Assembly: GCF_014196805.1 (NCBI RefSeq)
Contig: NZ_JACIEI010000013.1
Location: forward strand, 31,193 to 95,192
Direction: 5' to 3'
DNA length: 64,000 nucleotides
Origin: Sulfitobacter undariae
GTDB taxonomy: Bacteria; Pseudomonadota; Alphaproteobacteria; Rhodobacterales; Rhodobacteraceae
Below, piece by piece: positions 46,426-55,713 of the stretch. How positions within the stretch are numbered: position 1 is the first letter of the stretch; every line of letters starts with the position of its first letter. Made by a program: the position numbers and the translations under genes. The notes under the pieces are model-generated. The model saw only the letters and a list, made by a program, of their open reading frames with translations, did no database searches and was not told the DNA's origin.

Positions 46426-46586
46426 TGCCAGACCTTGGAAAATACGCCACCGAAGTGCTCAGCGCTTATGGCGTCACATTTATTTTGATCGGGGCACTGC
46501 TGGCGATCACTTTGATCCGCGGCGCCAAAGCCCGCGCTGCCCTGCGCCGCGCAGAAGAGGAGACCGCCCGCCATGGCAAAGATTAA
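46422..46586 (+). CDS. ccmD: Haem exporter protein CcmD
   Basis: The 54-residue protein (53 if the second ATG is used) has a short N-terminal segment, one helix (GVTFILIGALLAITLIRGA) and a basic/acidic tail (ARAALRRAEEE), the usual CcmD layout. It overlaps ccmC and the ccmG start, so all three are translated in one run. Confidence 0.85.
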   Translation: MMPDLGKYATEVLSAYGVTFILIGALLAITLIRGAKARAALRRAEEETARHGKD

Positions 46587-47112
46587 CCCGTTGATGATTG
46601 CTCCGCCGCTGATTTTTGGTGCCTTTGTCGCATTTGCCGTTATTGGCATGTACCGCGAAGATCCCGAAGGCCTGCCCTCGACGCTGATCGGGCAAGTCGC
46701 CCCCGGTGTGCCAGAACGCGCGCTGAGCGATTTTCCACAAGCGACAAACGCGATGCTGGCAAGTGGTGAAGTGACGCTGGTGAACTTTTGGGCCAGCTGG
46801 TGCCCGCCTTGCCGTGTTGAGCACCCCAAACTGCTGGAGATGGAAGCGGCCGGGATCAACATCGTCGGGATCAATTTCAAAGATACAGCTGCGGCTGCTA
46901 CAAAATACTTGCGCGATGATGACAACCCGTTTGTGGGCATTGGATTTGATCCGCAAGGCCGCACGGCAATTGACTGGGGTGTGACCGCCCCGCCAGAGAC
47001 ATTTATTCTGGATGCCGATGGCGTGGTGTTGTTCCGCTTTGCGGGGCCGCTGATCGGTAGCGATTATGAGCAACGTTTTGTACCTGCGCTGGACAAGGCG
47101 TTAGGGCGTTAA
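46573..47112 (+). CDS. ccmG: Thiol:disulfide interchange protein CcmG/DsbE
   Basis: The 179-residue membrane-anchored thioredoxin-like protein keeps apocytochrome c cysteines reduced. The active site is WASWCPPC with C77 and C80, followed by the family's GINFKDTAAAATKYL and the cis-Pro segment GVTAPPETFILD. It is the last gene of the ccm run. ccmE, ccmF and ccmH are not in this window. Confidence 0.95.
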   Translation: MAKINPLMIAPPLIFGAFVAFAVIGMYREDPEGLPSTLIGQVAPGVPERALSDFPQATNAMLASGEVTLVNFWASWCPPCRVEHPKLLEMEAAGINIVGINFKDTAAAATKYLRDDDNPFVGIGFDPQGRTAIDWGVTAPPETFILDADGVVLFRFAGPLIGSDYEQRFVPALDKALGR

Positions 47113-47123
47113 AATCACCACCG

Positions 47124-47810
47124 CTACAGGCGATAACCGCCAGATGCAGTGATGATTTCACCCGTAATCCAACCCGCAGCCTCCGAGGCAAGGAACCTGA
47201 CCACAGGCACGATGTCTGCGGGGGTGGCGGCGCGGCCAAGGGCGGTCATGTCTGCAAATTTCTGAACCAGATCAGCGGGGCGGGGGCTCTCTATGCGCTC
47301 AAACGCGCCGGGGGCGACGGCGTTTACGCGGATGCCACGTGGCCCCAATTCCCGTGCCATGCCTTTGGTCCAAGTGTTTAACGCGCCTTTGCTGGCAGAG
47401 TAACTACTAGCCCCCAAAGCGGGCAGCACGGCATTTACCGAAGAAATATTGACCACAGATGCCCCACGCTCCAGTTGCGGCAAGGCGGCTTGCAACAGTG
47501 CCATAGGGGCGGCGGTGTTGACGGCAAAGTTAAGTTCTGGTGCGCCATCATCCATCTCAATCGCACCTGCATTGTTGATGATGGTGTCCAGCCGACCGAA
47601 ATGGTTGATCATCTGCGTAATGACGTGCGGCGCCGCAGTTGGGTCCGCCAAATCAGCGCAAATTGCGTGGACGTCGGGGTGCTGGGTCAGCAATGCCTCT
47701 GGGGCAGAGCGGTGATAGGTCACGGCAACGGCGTGATCTGCGCTAAACGCCTCTGCAATCGCACGGCCAAGGCCACGTGCTCCGCCTGTAATCAGCACCA
47801 CAGGTTTCAT
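47124..47810 (-). CDS. SDR family NAD(P)-dependent oxidoreductase
   Basis: The 228-residue protein has the cofactor motif TGGARGLGRA, the NNAG motif, catalytic Ser in NISSVNA and the YSASK catalytic pair. AAGGAG lies eight bases before the chosen start at 47810. The substrate cannot be assigned; FabG-like reduction of a carbonyl is the general activity. It is convergent with ccmG. Confidence 0.9.
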   Translation of the reverse strand: MKPVVLITGGARGLGRAIAEAFSADHAVAVTYHRSAPEALLTQHPDVHAICADLADPTAAPHVITQMINHFGRLDTIINNAGAIEMDDGAPELNFAVNTAAPMALLQAALPQLERGASVVNISSVNAVLPALGASSYSASKGALNTWTKGMARELGPRGIRVNAVAPGAFERIESPRPADLVQKFADMTALGRAATPADIVPVVRFLASEAAGWITGEIITASGGYRL

Positions 47811-47843
47811 TTGCTCTCTCCTTGTTTCATGCCAGCCTAACGC

Positions 47844-47881
47844 AAAAAGCCCCCGCTGCAAGTTGCAACAGGGGCTTTGAA
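47844..47881 (-). terminator. Terminator after acnA
   Basis: On the minus strand AAGCCCC...GGGGGCTT forms a long stem whose upper part (GTTGCAA with TTGCAGC) also pairs, followed by TTTTTG. Confidence 0.7.
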
Positions 47882-47900
47882 TTTTCTTCAGGCTGGCGGT

Positions 47901-50687
47901 TTACTCAGCCGCGATGCCTTTGTTAGCCAGATCGCGCAGCACGTAATGCAGCACGCCGCCATGCTCGACATATTCAATCTCAATTGCCGTATCGATGCGG
48001 CATTTGATCATGATGTTTTTCACGTCGCCATTGGCCATAGTGATCACACAAGGCACTTCTTGTAGGGGTTTGATGGTGTCCAAACCGCTGATGCTGACAG
48101 TTTCTTCGCCGGTTAGGCTCAGTGATTTGCGCGTATCTCCCTTGGTGAACTCAAACGGGATCACGCCCATACCCACAAGGTTCGAGCGGTGAATACGCTC
48201 AAAACTTTCTGCGATCACGGCTTTTACGCCCAGCAATGCGGTGCCTTTGGCCGCCCAATCGCGCGATGATCCTGCGCCGTATTGTTCACCGCCAAAGATC
48301 ACCAGTGGCGTGCCCGCTGCCTGATGCGCCATTGCCGCATCATAGATCGAGGTCTGTTCCCCATCGGGGCCTTTTGTATAGCCGCCTTCGACACCGTCTA
48401 ACATCTCGTTCTTGATACGGATGTTGGCGAATGTGCCGCGCATCATGACTTCGTGGTTGCCACGGCGGGACCCGTAGGAATTGAACTCGCGCAGAGGAAC
48501 TTGATGTTCGATCAGATATTGGCCCGCGGGGGACGTTTCTTTGAACGACCCAGCAGGGCTGATGTGGTCGGTTGTGATCATGTCACCCAGCACGGCCAAA
48601 ACTTTGGCGCCCTCGATATTGGTGATCACGCCGGGGTCTTTGCTCATCCCTTGGAAATATGGCGGGTTTTGCACATAGGTTGAGGCAGGGGGCCAATCGT
48701 AAGTCTTGGCATCTGTGGTCTCAACCGTTTGCCATTTTTCGTCGCCTTTGAAGACATCGGCGTATTTGGTCTGGAACGCCTCACGCGTGACAGTCTGTTC
48801 GACCAGTTCGGCGATCTCTTGGGTGGTGGGCCAGATGTCGCGCAAATAGACATCTTTGCCGTTCTGGTCTTGGCCCAGAGGGCTGTTGGCCAGATCAACG
48901 TTCATATCCCCCACCAACGCATAGGCAACCACCAGCGGTGGAGAGGCCAGATAGTTGGCGCGCACATCAGGGGAGATACGCCCCTCAAAGTTGCGGTTGC
49001 CAGACAGAACAGAAGTCCCGATCAGGTCGTATTCATTGATTGCTTTGCTGATCGCAGGCTCCAGCGGGCCAGAGTTGCCGATACAGGTCGTGCAGCCATA
49101 GCCAACAAGGTTGAAGCCGATGGCGTCCAGATCTTCTTGCAGGTTTGCCGCCTCAAGATATGCCGAAACCACCTGCGAGCCGGGGGCGAGGGATGTTTTC
49201 ACCCATGGTTTTCGGGTCAGGCCCAGTGCACGCGCTTTGCGCGCAACAAGGCCCGCACCGATCATCACATAGGGGTTGGAAGTGTTGGTGCACGAAGTGA
49301 TCGAAGCAATAACGATGGAACCATCGTGAATTTGGTAATGACCATCTTCGCTCTGTACATAACCCCGATTGTGCTGGCCTTCATCACCGGGAATTTCCTG
49401 TGGCTCGGGCTGGCCGCCTTCGCTTTCCCAACGGACCTCGGAACTTTTTGAAGTGTCTTTACCCTCTCGCACGCCTTTGACGTATTTGGCGAACTCTGTA
49501 TGCGCAGAGGTGAGCGCAATGTAGTCTTGCGGACGTTTCGGGCCGGAAATAGCAGGAACAATTGTCCCCATATCTAGGCTGAGCGTGTCTGTGTAGATCG
49601 GCGCGTAATCCGCGTCACGCCACATGCCGTTTTCTTTGGCATAGGCTTCGACCAGCGCAATGCGGTCTTCATCGCGGCCCGTGGTGCGCATGTAGCGCAA
49701 TGTTTCACCGTCAATCGGGAAGAACCCACAGGTGGCGCCGTATTCGGGGGCCATATTGGCGATGGTTGCACGGTCAGCCAGTGGCAGGTGATCCAGACCG
49801 CTGCCATAGAATTCGACAAACTTGCTGACCACCCCTTTAGCGCGCAGCAGCTCAACAACTTTCAGCACCAGATCGGTGCCTGTTGTGCCTTCCATCATGC
49901 GGCCCGTCAGCTCAAACCCGACAACCTCGGGGATCAACATTGAAATTGGTTGCCCCAGCATCGCGGCCTCGGCCTCAATCCCGCCAACGCCCCAGCCCAG
50001 AACGGCCATGCCATTAACCATAGTTGTGTGGCTGTCTGTACCGACAAGCGTATCAGGGTAGGCGACGTCTTCGCCATGCTGGTCTTGGTCGGACCAAACA
50101 GTTTGGGCCAGATATTCAAGGTTCACCTGATGGCAGATGCCTGTGCCGGGGGGGACAACGCGGAAGTTGTTAAAGGCTTTCTGGCCCCATTTCAGGAATG
50201 TATAGCGCTCCATGTTGCGTTCGTATTCGCGGTCTACGTTCATCTGGAATGCACGTGGATTGCCGAATTCGTCGATCATGACAGAGTGGTCAATCACCAA
50301 ATCAACGGGGTTCAGCGGATTGATCTGATCGGCGTCACCGCCCAATGCCACAAGCCCGTCGCGCATGGCCGCCAAATCCACCACGGCGGGAACGCCGGTG
50401 AAATCCTGCATCAACACGCGGGCAGGGCGGTAAGCGATTTCACGGGGATTTTGGCCGCCGTTGTTGGCCCATTCACCAAATGCTTTGATGTCATCGACAG
50501 TGACTGTTTTGCCATCTTCAAACCGCAGCATGTTTTCCAGCACCACCTTCAAGGCAGCGGGCAATTTCGAAAAATCGCCCAATCCGGCGGCCTGCGCGGC
50601 GGGGATTGAATAATATGCGATGGATTGATTTCCAGCAGTCAGCTTTTTGCGGGCTTTGGCTGTATCTTGACCGACGATGATTGTCAT
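47901..50687 (-). CDS. acnA: Aconitate hydratase A
   Basis: The TCA-cycle enzyme interconverts citrate and isocitrate with a 4Fe-4S cluster. The 928-residue protein has the cluster ligands in SCTNTSNP and GYGCTTCIGNSGPL, and the swivelling C-terminal domain with GAGSSRDWAAKG. A putative operator pair lies upstream at 50776-50795. Confidence 0.97.
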   Translation of the reverse strand: MTIIVGQDTAKARKKLTAGNQSIAYYSIPAAQAAGLGDFSKLPAALKVVLENMLRFEDGKTVTVDDIKAFGEWANNGGQNPREIAYRPARVLMQDFTGVPAVVDLAAMRDGLVALGGDADQINPLNPVDLVIDHSVMIDEFGNPRAFQMNVDREYERNMERYTFLKWGQKAFNNFRVVPPGTGICHQVNLEYLAQTVWSDQDQHGEDVAYPDTLVGTDSHTTMVNGMAVLGWGVGGIEAEAAMLGQPISMLIPEVVGFELTGRMMEGTTGTDLVLKVVELLRAKGVVSKFVEFYGSGLDHLPLADRATIANMAPEYGATCGFFPIDGETLRYMRTTGRDEDRIALVEAYAKENGMWRDADYAPIYTDTLSLDMGTIVPAISGPKRPQDYIALTSAHTEFAKYVKGVREGKDTSKSSEVRWESEGGQPEPQEIPGDEGQHNRGYVQSEDGHYQIHDGSIVIASITSCTNTSNPYVMIGAGLVARKARALGLTRKPWVKTSLAPGSQVVSAYLEAANLQEDLDAIGFNLVGYGCTTCIGNSGPLEPAISKAINEYDLIGTSVLSGNRNFEGRISPDVRANYLASPPLVVAYALVGDMNVDLANSPLGQDQNGKDVYLRDIWPTTQEIAELVEQTVTREAFQTKYADVFKGDEKWQTVETTDAKTYDWPPASTYVQNPPYFQGMSKDPGVITNIEGAKVLAVLGDMITTDHISPAGSFKETSPAGQYLIEHQVPLREFNSYGSRRGNHEVMMRGTFANIRIKNEMLDGVEGGYTKGPDGEQTSIYDAAMAHQAAGTPLVIFGGEQYGAGSSRDWAAKGTALLGVKAVIAESFERIHRSNLVGMGVIPFEFTKGDTRKSLSLTGEETVSISGLDTIKPLQEVPCVITMANGDVKNIMIKCRIDTAIEIEYVEHGGVLHYVLRDLANKGIAAE

Positions 50688-50775
50688 GTGTGGCTCCGTG
50701 AATGAGGTTGGCTACAGGTCTAACTTGGTTTTAAGATGGGGTGATATCAAAAGAAATCAACCCGAAATCTAATAT

Positions 50776-50795
50776 TTGTATACCATTGTATACCG
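50776..50795. promoter_or_regulatory. Tandem ten-base repeat upstream of acnA
   Basis: TTGTATACCA at 50776-50785 is directly followed by TTGTATACCG at 50786-50795. Each contains a GTATAC palindrome, and TTGTATAC-type sites are known operators for some GntR-family regulators. It lies between acnA and the divergent DUF1223 gene, 90 bases from acnA. Confidence 0.45.
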
Positions 50796-50911
50796 TAAAT
50801 TGGATGATTCTGCTACGGTTACTTATTACAATATCTCTCTCGAAACCTTGATTGGTTATTTCAGGCGGCCACCGCTAATGTGGAGGCAACTGTACAGTTG
50901 ATTGGAATCAC

Positions 50912-51622
50912 ATGTCCCGCGTAACCCACATGCTGACTGCCGGCCTTTTGGGTGTTGTCACCACTTTGGCCGCCCCCGCCATGGCCGAGCAGCGCCCTGT
51001 GGTGGTTGAGCTTTATACTTCTCAGGGCTGCGCAAGCTGCCCGCCTGCGGATGAGATTTTTGGAGAGTTGGCCGATATTGATGATGTGATCGCCATCGCC
51101 TTACATGTGGATTATTGGGATTATATCGGCTGGGAAGATGAGTTCAGTGATGCAGCCTATACCGATCGGCAGCGCGCTTATGCTGCCAAGGCGGGGCGGC
51201 GTTCGATCTATACGCCCGAGATGGTTGTGAATGGTGTAACTGATATTGTCGGTGCTAAACCGATGGACCTATCCAAAGCGATTGCCATGTATAAAAGCGC
51301 GGCAGTGCGTATGACGTTGGACGCACGGCGCGACGGGGATGTTTTGAGCATCAAAGGCACGGTGCCTACAGGGAATAGGGCACCTATGGAAATCCATGTG
51401 TTGCACGTGACACCAACACAGACCAGCAAGATCACCCGAGGCGAAAATAGATCTAAAACCATCGAATATACCAATATTGCGCATAACTGGCAGGTGGCTG
51501 GGACATGGGACGGGCAAACCCCGCTCAACATGTCGATGACTGTATCGGGTGATGATCCGATTGTTGTTCTGGTGCAGGAAACTGGCCCAGGCGCGATTGT
51601 TGCTGCTGCGCGTTTAGACTAG
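50912..51622 (+). CDS. Secreted DUF1223 thioredoxin-like protein
   Basis: The 236-residue protein has a signal peptide (cut after APAMA) and a DUF1223 domain with the CxxC motif in YTSQGCASCPPAD, then HVDYWDYIGWEDEFSD and the family's PEMVVNG. A thiol-linked periplasmic role is plausible. Its stop overlaps the convergent acyltransferase stop by four bases. Confidence 0.88.
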   Translation: MSRVTHMLTAGLLGVVTTLAAPAMAEQRPVVVELYTSQGCASCPPADEIFGELADIDDVIAIALHVDYWDYIGWEDEFSDAAYTDRQRAYAAKAGRRSIYTPEMVVNGVTDIVGAKPMDLSKAIAMYKSAAVRMTLDARRDGDVLSIKGTVPTGNRAPMEIHVLHVTPTQTSKITRGENRSKTIEYTNIAHNWQVAGTWDGQTPLNMSMTVSGDDPIVVLVQETGPGAIVAAARLD

Positions 51623-52518
51623 ATTTTGGGCCGCCAACGGCGGTGTACCCAGAACCATTGTGTCGGATCGGCGTTGATCCGTGCGGCCAAACTGTCACTG
51701 AGTGCTTGGGTCATCTCGCTGGGATTACTATGAGATATTGGTGCTTCCAAAACGGTCTCAAAGCCGAGCCCGTCGGGTTGGCGAATGCCGTAAAACGGGA
51801 TGAGCAGGGCGTCATAGCGCAGCGCAAGTTCTGCTGCGGAGGTGGCCGTATTGGCGGGGTGGCCTAAAAATTCGAACTCGGGTGCGCCAATGACGTGTTG
51901 GTCAAACAGCAGCACCAATTGTCCACCTTCTTTGAGGTGGCGAACAAAGCCCGCCGTGCCGCGCCGCCCTTGCGCAAAAACGGGGCCACCAAAGGCCTCC
52001 ATCGTTTTTACGTAATGGGCGTTGAAATAGGGGTTCTTCATATCACGGTATAGCCCGCCGATATTCAGCCCCCGCGCTACCAAAGCAGCGCGTGTGGCCT
52101 CATAATTTCCGTAATGACCACTGACCAGTATGATTGGCTTGCCTTCCGCCATCGCGGCTTCCAAGGCGGGCAGGCCGTCACCCGTTAACTGGTTGCTGGC
52201 CATCCGTTCAGGGAAATCTTTAGCAGAGTAATTTTCAATGAAGCTGCGACCCACATTATTGAGGCACTGCTTTGCAATTTCCGCCCGCTCAGGGGCGGGC
52301 ATCTCGGGCCAGATATACGCCAGATTTCTCAAAGCACGCCGCCGATAGCCTGCCAAGGGGCCAATGACCCGCTCTACCATTGCTCCCATCAGCCGAACCC
52401 GAAGCGCGTAAGGGAGAAGCAGAAGCAGTCGTATCAGGCTGTGGATCACCAAATTGCTGAGGTAATGCCCCCAGTCGCGGGCTGGGTCGGAATTTTTTGG
52501 GGAGGGAACTGCGGACAT
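51619..52518 (-). CDS. Lauroyl/acyl-ACP acyltransferase (LpxL/HtrB family)
   Basis: The enzyme adds a secondary acyl chain to lipid A or a related lipid. The 299-residue protein has the HX4E catalytic motif in GHYGNYE, then LYRDMKNPYFN and LLFDQHV. The start at 52518 is used; a longer in-frame opening would run back to the FliG gene side without a family match. Confidence 0.87.
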   Translation of the reverse strand: MSAVPSPKNSDPARDWGHYLSNLVIHSLIRLLLLLPYALRVRLMGAMVERVIGPLAGYRRRALRNLAYIWPEMPAPERAEIAKQCLNNVGRSFIENYSAKDFPERMASNQLTGDGLPALEAAMAEGKPIILVSGHYGNYEATRAALVARGLNIGGLYRDMKNPYFNAHYVKTMEAFGGPVFAQGRRGTAGFVRHLKEGGQLVLLFDQHVIGAPEFEFLGHPANTATSAAELALRYDALLIPFYGIRQPDGLGFETVLEAPISHSNPSEMTQALSDSLAARINADPTQWFWVHRRWRPKI

Positions 52519-52585
52519 AAAGGCCTGAAGTAGTTGCGTGGGTTTCACACATACCCATTGTGGCCTGATCCAACAAGGGCTGGTG

Positions 52586-53662
52586 TCAGGCATCTTCTTC
52601 CTCCAACTCTTCCTCAATCAATTCCAAATCGCCACGCGTTTGCATGTCACGGATCACAGCAACCACCGCGCTCATGGCATCGTCCACGTCAGCGGGTTTG
52701 ATTTTGCCGGCCTCTGCGATGTCTTCGCGTAACTGGTCGGCCATGCGACCGGACATATTTTCAAGGATAAAATCACGCGCCTCTGCGAATCCTGCGGCCT
52801 CCGCACCTGCCATTGCTTTGAGCAAGGCACCAGCATCGACTTCGCGCAGAACACGCGGGATATCGCGGGGGGCGATGCGGCCGGGGATATTGGCAAAGGT
52901 AAAGATGGCCTTGCGTACCAAGTTGGCCAGATCCAGATCGCTTTCTTCCAAACCGGTTAAGACATCATCACGAGTAGGGGTCGAAGATGAATTCAGAATC
53001 GCACCCAACCTATCCGCAGCAGCCGTATCAAAGGCGGGAATTTTACGTTGATCCAGTTGCGCCACCAAGGAGAAGCCGATGCGGTCAACGGCCTCGGGTG
53101 TTACATCGCTGGTTAAGGATACGGCATAAGTAATCTTCCGCGCTTGGGGGCCGGAGAGGCGCCCCAGAAGGGCGGCGGCCAAAGGTATGGGGAGCTTGGA
53201 CAGCAAAACAGCAGCGACTTCGGTGCTTTCACGTTCAATTATGGTCTGTAATTCTTCGGCAGGAAGGGTGCGCAGGCGTTTCCACGGATCACCCGCCGCG
53301 CGCGCACCTGCTTCTTTGCGTAGCCGTGCAGCAGTTTCTCGGCTGATCCGCCCTTCCAAAGCGTCCAAAGCACCGACAATGCCACCCGGGAAAGATAGAC
53401 CAATTGCTTCTACAGCTTCGGTAAACTCTTCTACAACCGCAGCCAGCGTGACACGGTCAACCACACGCATATCGCCCATTTGATGGGTCAGTTGGGCCTG
53501 TAATTCTGGCGGCAGTTCTTCTAGCGCGATGTCTGCGCCTTCATTGATCAACAGGCGTACAACAATCGCGGCCTTGGCACGTTGGGTGAGCAGGGGCAGG
53601 CGGGACCTGCGCCTTGTGCTAAAGGTTTCGGGTGAGGCGGGAGGCGTTGTCATCTGATTCAT
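52586..53662 (-). CDS. fliG: FliG-type flagellar motor switch protein, isolated
   Basis: FliG couples stator torque to the rotor. The 358-residue protein begins with an N-terminal domain (RAKAAIVVRLLINEGADIAL), has the middle domain pattern ESTEVAAVLLSKLPIPLAA that corresponds to the usual EHPQTIA stretch, and ends with the C-terminal domain PRVLREVDAGALLKAMAGAE and ILENMSGRMADQLREDIAEA. No other flagellar gene is within view, so it is an outlying copy or the only one. An acidic tail (LIEEELEEEDA) is unusual. The FliG-N is weakly conserved. Confidence 0.78.
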   Translation of the reverse strand: MNQMTTPPASPETFSTRRRSRLPLLTQRAKAAIVVRLLINEGADIALEELPPELQAQLTHQMGDMRVVDRVTLAAVVEEFTEAVEAIGLSFPGGIVGALDALEGRISRETAARLRKEAGARAAGDPWKRLRTLPAEELQTIIERESTEVAAVLLSKLPIPLAAALLGRLSGPQARKITYAVSLTSDVTPEAVDRIGFSLVAQLDQRKIPAFDTAAADRLGAILNSSSTPTRDDVLTGLEESDLDLANLVRKAIFTFANIPGRIAPRDIPRVLREVDAGALLKAMAGAEAAGFAEARDFILENMSGRMADQLREDIAEAGKIKPADVDDAMSAVVAVIRDMQTRGDLELIEEELEEEDA

Positions 53663-53761
53663 CTGGGCCACTCTCAAAAACAGGGTTGAGAGAGGTATCA
53701 CAGGAAATAGTAAAAAGGACCTGAAAGGGCGGCAAAGATTATGCGAATGCACCTTGCGGAA

Positions 53762-53798
53762 CGAAAAACGGCGCGATCCCTTTGGGGGACCGCGCCGA
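53762..53798 (-). terminator. Terminator after purB
   Basis: On the minus strand CGGCGCGGTCCC pairs with GGGATCGCGCCG across a short loop and is followed by TTTTTCG. It lies between the purB end and the fliG start. Confidence 0.8.
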
Positions 53799-53822
53799 AA
53801 ACTCATTTATTCTTCGTAAGGT

Positions 53823-55127
53823 TTAGTCGCCAAATACGCGTTTGAAAATCGTATCGACATGTTTGGTATGATAGCCCATGTCGAACTTTTCTTCGATCTC
53901 CTCAACGCTGAGCGCGGCGAGAACTTCTTCATCGGCCAACAGCTCGGTCTTGAAATCGCTGCCGTGATCCCAGACTTTCATCGCGTTGCGCTGGACCAGT
54001 TTATAGCTGTCTTCACGGCTGACGCCTGCTTGGGTCAGGGCCAGAAGCACCCGTTGAGACATCACAAGGCCGCTGAATTTATTCATGTTGGCCAACATGT
54101 TGTCGGGATAGATCAGCATTTTGTCGATCACACCTGTCAGGCGGTGAAGGGCAAAGTCCAATGTGATGGTGGTGTCGGGACCAATCGCACGCTCAACACT
54201 GGAGTGAGAGATGTCGCGCTCGTGCCACAGGGTCACGTTTTCCATCGCAGGGATCACAGCCATGCGGATGGTCCGCGCCAGACCGGTCAGGTTTTCTGTC
54301 AGCACAGGGTTCTTTTTATGCGGCATCGCCGAGGAGCCTTTTTGCCCCGCCGAGAAGAATTCAGCACCTTCCAGCACTTCGGTGCGCTGCATGTGGCGCA
54401 CTTCGGTTGCGACGTTTTCAATGGAGCTGGCGATGACGCCAAGGCAGGCAAAGAACGCGGCGTGGCGATCACGTGGGATAACCTGCGTGCTGATCGGCTC
54501 TGGCGTGAGGCCCAGCTTTTCGCAGACATGCTCTTCTACACGTGGATCAATGTTGGCGAATGTACCAACAGCGCCAGAAATTGCGCCCGTTGCGATTTCG
54601 TCGCGGGCTGTTTTCAGGCGTGTCAGGTTGCGGTCCATTTCGGCGTAGAAACGCGCAAATGTCAGGCCCATTGTTGTGGGTTCGGCGTGGATGCCGTGGC
54701 TACGGCCTACACGCACGGTGTCTTTATGCTCAAGCGCACGGCGTTTCAGGGCGGCCAGCAGCAGGTCCATATCGGTAATCAGAATATCTGCAGCGCGGGT
54801 CAGTTGCACGTTAAAGCAAGTGTCCAACACGTCCGAGCTGGTCATGCCTTGGTGGACAAAGCGCGCTTCGTCACTGCCGACATGTTCGGCCAGATGGGTG
54901 AGGAAGGCGATGACGTCATGCTTGGTGACGGCTTCGATCTCGTCAATGCGGGCCACGTCGAATTCAACGTCTTTGGCTTGCCAAACGGCATCCGCATTTG
55001 CGCGGGGGATCACACCGATATCGGCCATGGCATCACAGGCGTGTGCCTCGATCTCGTACCAGATGCGGAATTTCGTTTCGGGTGACCAGATGGCAACCAT
55101 ATCGGGACGGGAATAGCGGGGGATCAT
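53823..55127 (-). CDS. purB: Adenylosuccinate lyase
   Basis: PurB acts twice in purine synthesis, releasing fumarate from SAICAR and from adenylosuccinate. The 434-residue protein has MTSSDVLDTCFN, the catalytic His in RSHGIHAEPTT and the flexible signature loop GSSAMPHKKNP. The start at 55127 with AAGG upstream gives the usual length; the open frame extends further without family match. Confidence 0.96.
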   Translation of the reverse strand: MIPRYSRPDMVAIWSPETKFRIWYEIEAHACDAMADIGVIPRANADAVWQAKDVEFDVARIDEIEAVTKHDVIAFLTHLAEHVGSDEARFVHQGMTSSDVLDTCFNVQLTRAADILITDMDLLLAALKRRALEHKDTVRVGRSHGIHAEPTTMGLTFARFYAEMDRNLTRLKTARDEIATGAISGAVGTFANIDPRVEEHVCEKLGLTPEPISTQVIPRDRHAAFFACLGVIASSIENVATEVRHMQRTEVLEGAEFFSAGQKGSSAMPHKKNPVLTENLTGLARTIRMAVIPAMENVTLWHERDISHSSVERAIGPDTTITLDFALHRLTGVIDKMLIYPDNMLANMNKFSGLVMSQRVLLALTQAGVSREDSYKLVQRNAMKVWDHGSDFKTELLADEEVLAALSVEEIEEKFDMGYHTKHVDTIFKRVFGD

Positions 55128-55297
55128 CGGCAGACCTTTTTGTGGCTTACAAGGGACACGCAGCGCATAGCCCGACAACGGCCCAAGAACAAGGCTGGAC
55201 GCGGCCTTGTCCATGCAAATGCCCCTTTTACAGGGTTGCACGGTGGTTTGTGCTTCTGATTTATGAGGGCAAAGTGAAACCGCAGGCAGGCCACCGG

Positions 55298-55708
55298 ATG
55301 AACAACACCCCCACGCCCAAAGAATTGAGCGACTTTGCCGGCCACTGGCGGTTTACGCGCGATGTGTTGCACGGGGATGGTAGCAGCATGCAGGTTACGG
55401 GTGTGGCGCAGTTCGAGTGGCAAGGCGATGATCTAGCTTATCTTGAGCGCGGAGAGATGCAATTGCCGTCAGGGCCACCGCTGCGGACCGAGCGGCGGTA
55501 TCTGTGGCAGCGCGGTATGCAGGTCCATTTCGCAGATGGGCGATTTTTCCACAGCGTGCCGCCCTTGGGCGGGAAGGCGGCCCATTGGTGCGCTCCAGAT
55601 GATTATCGTGTGTCCTATGATTTCGAGCTATGGCCGCTGTGGCGCAGCGTCTGGCAAGTTCATGGCCCTGCCAAAGACTATGTGATGACGACCACGTTTA
55701 CGCGCTGA
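55298..55708 (+). CDS. DUF6314 family protein
   Basis: The 136-residue soluble protein has FAGHWRFTRDVLHGDGS, then LRTERRYLWQRG, and ends VHGPAKDYVMTTTFTR. The small beta-barrel-like character (many aromatic residues and short strands) fits the family. A GTG at 55274 would add eight residues. The function is unknown. It is divergent from purB. Confidence 0.78.
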   Translation: MNNTPTPKELSDFAGHWRFTRDVLHGDGSSMQVTGVAQFEWQGDDLAYLERGEMQLPSGPPLRTERRYLWQRGMQVHFADGRFFHSVPPLGGKAAHWCAPDDYRVSYDFELWPLWRSVWQVHGPAKDYVMTTTFTR

Positions 55709-55713
55709 AAGGG

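Noticed and set aside
53859..55085. Long plus-strand open frame of about 408 codons
   Set aside because: It is antisense to purB, rich in unusual residues and lacks any recognisable motif. purB is certain.
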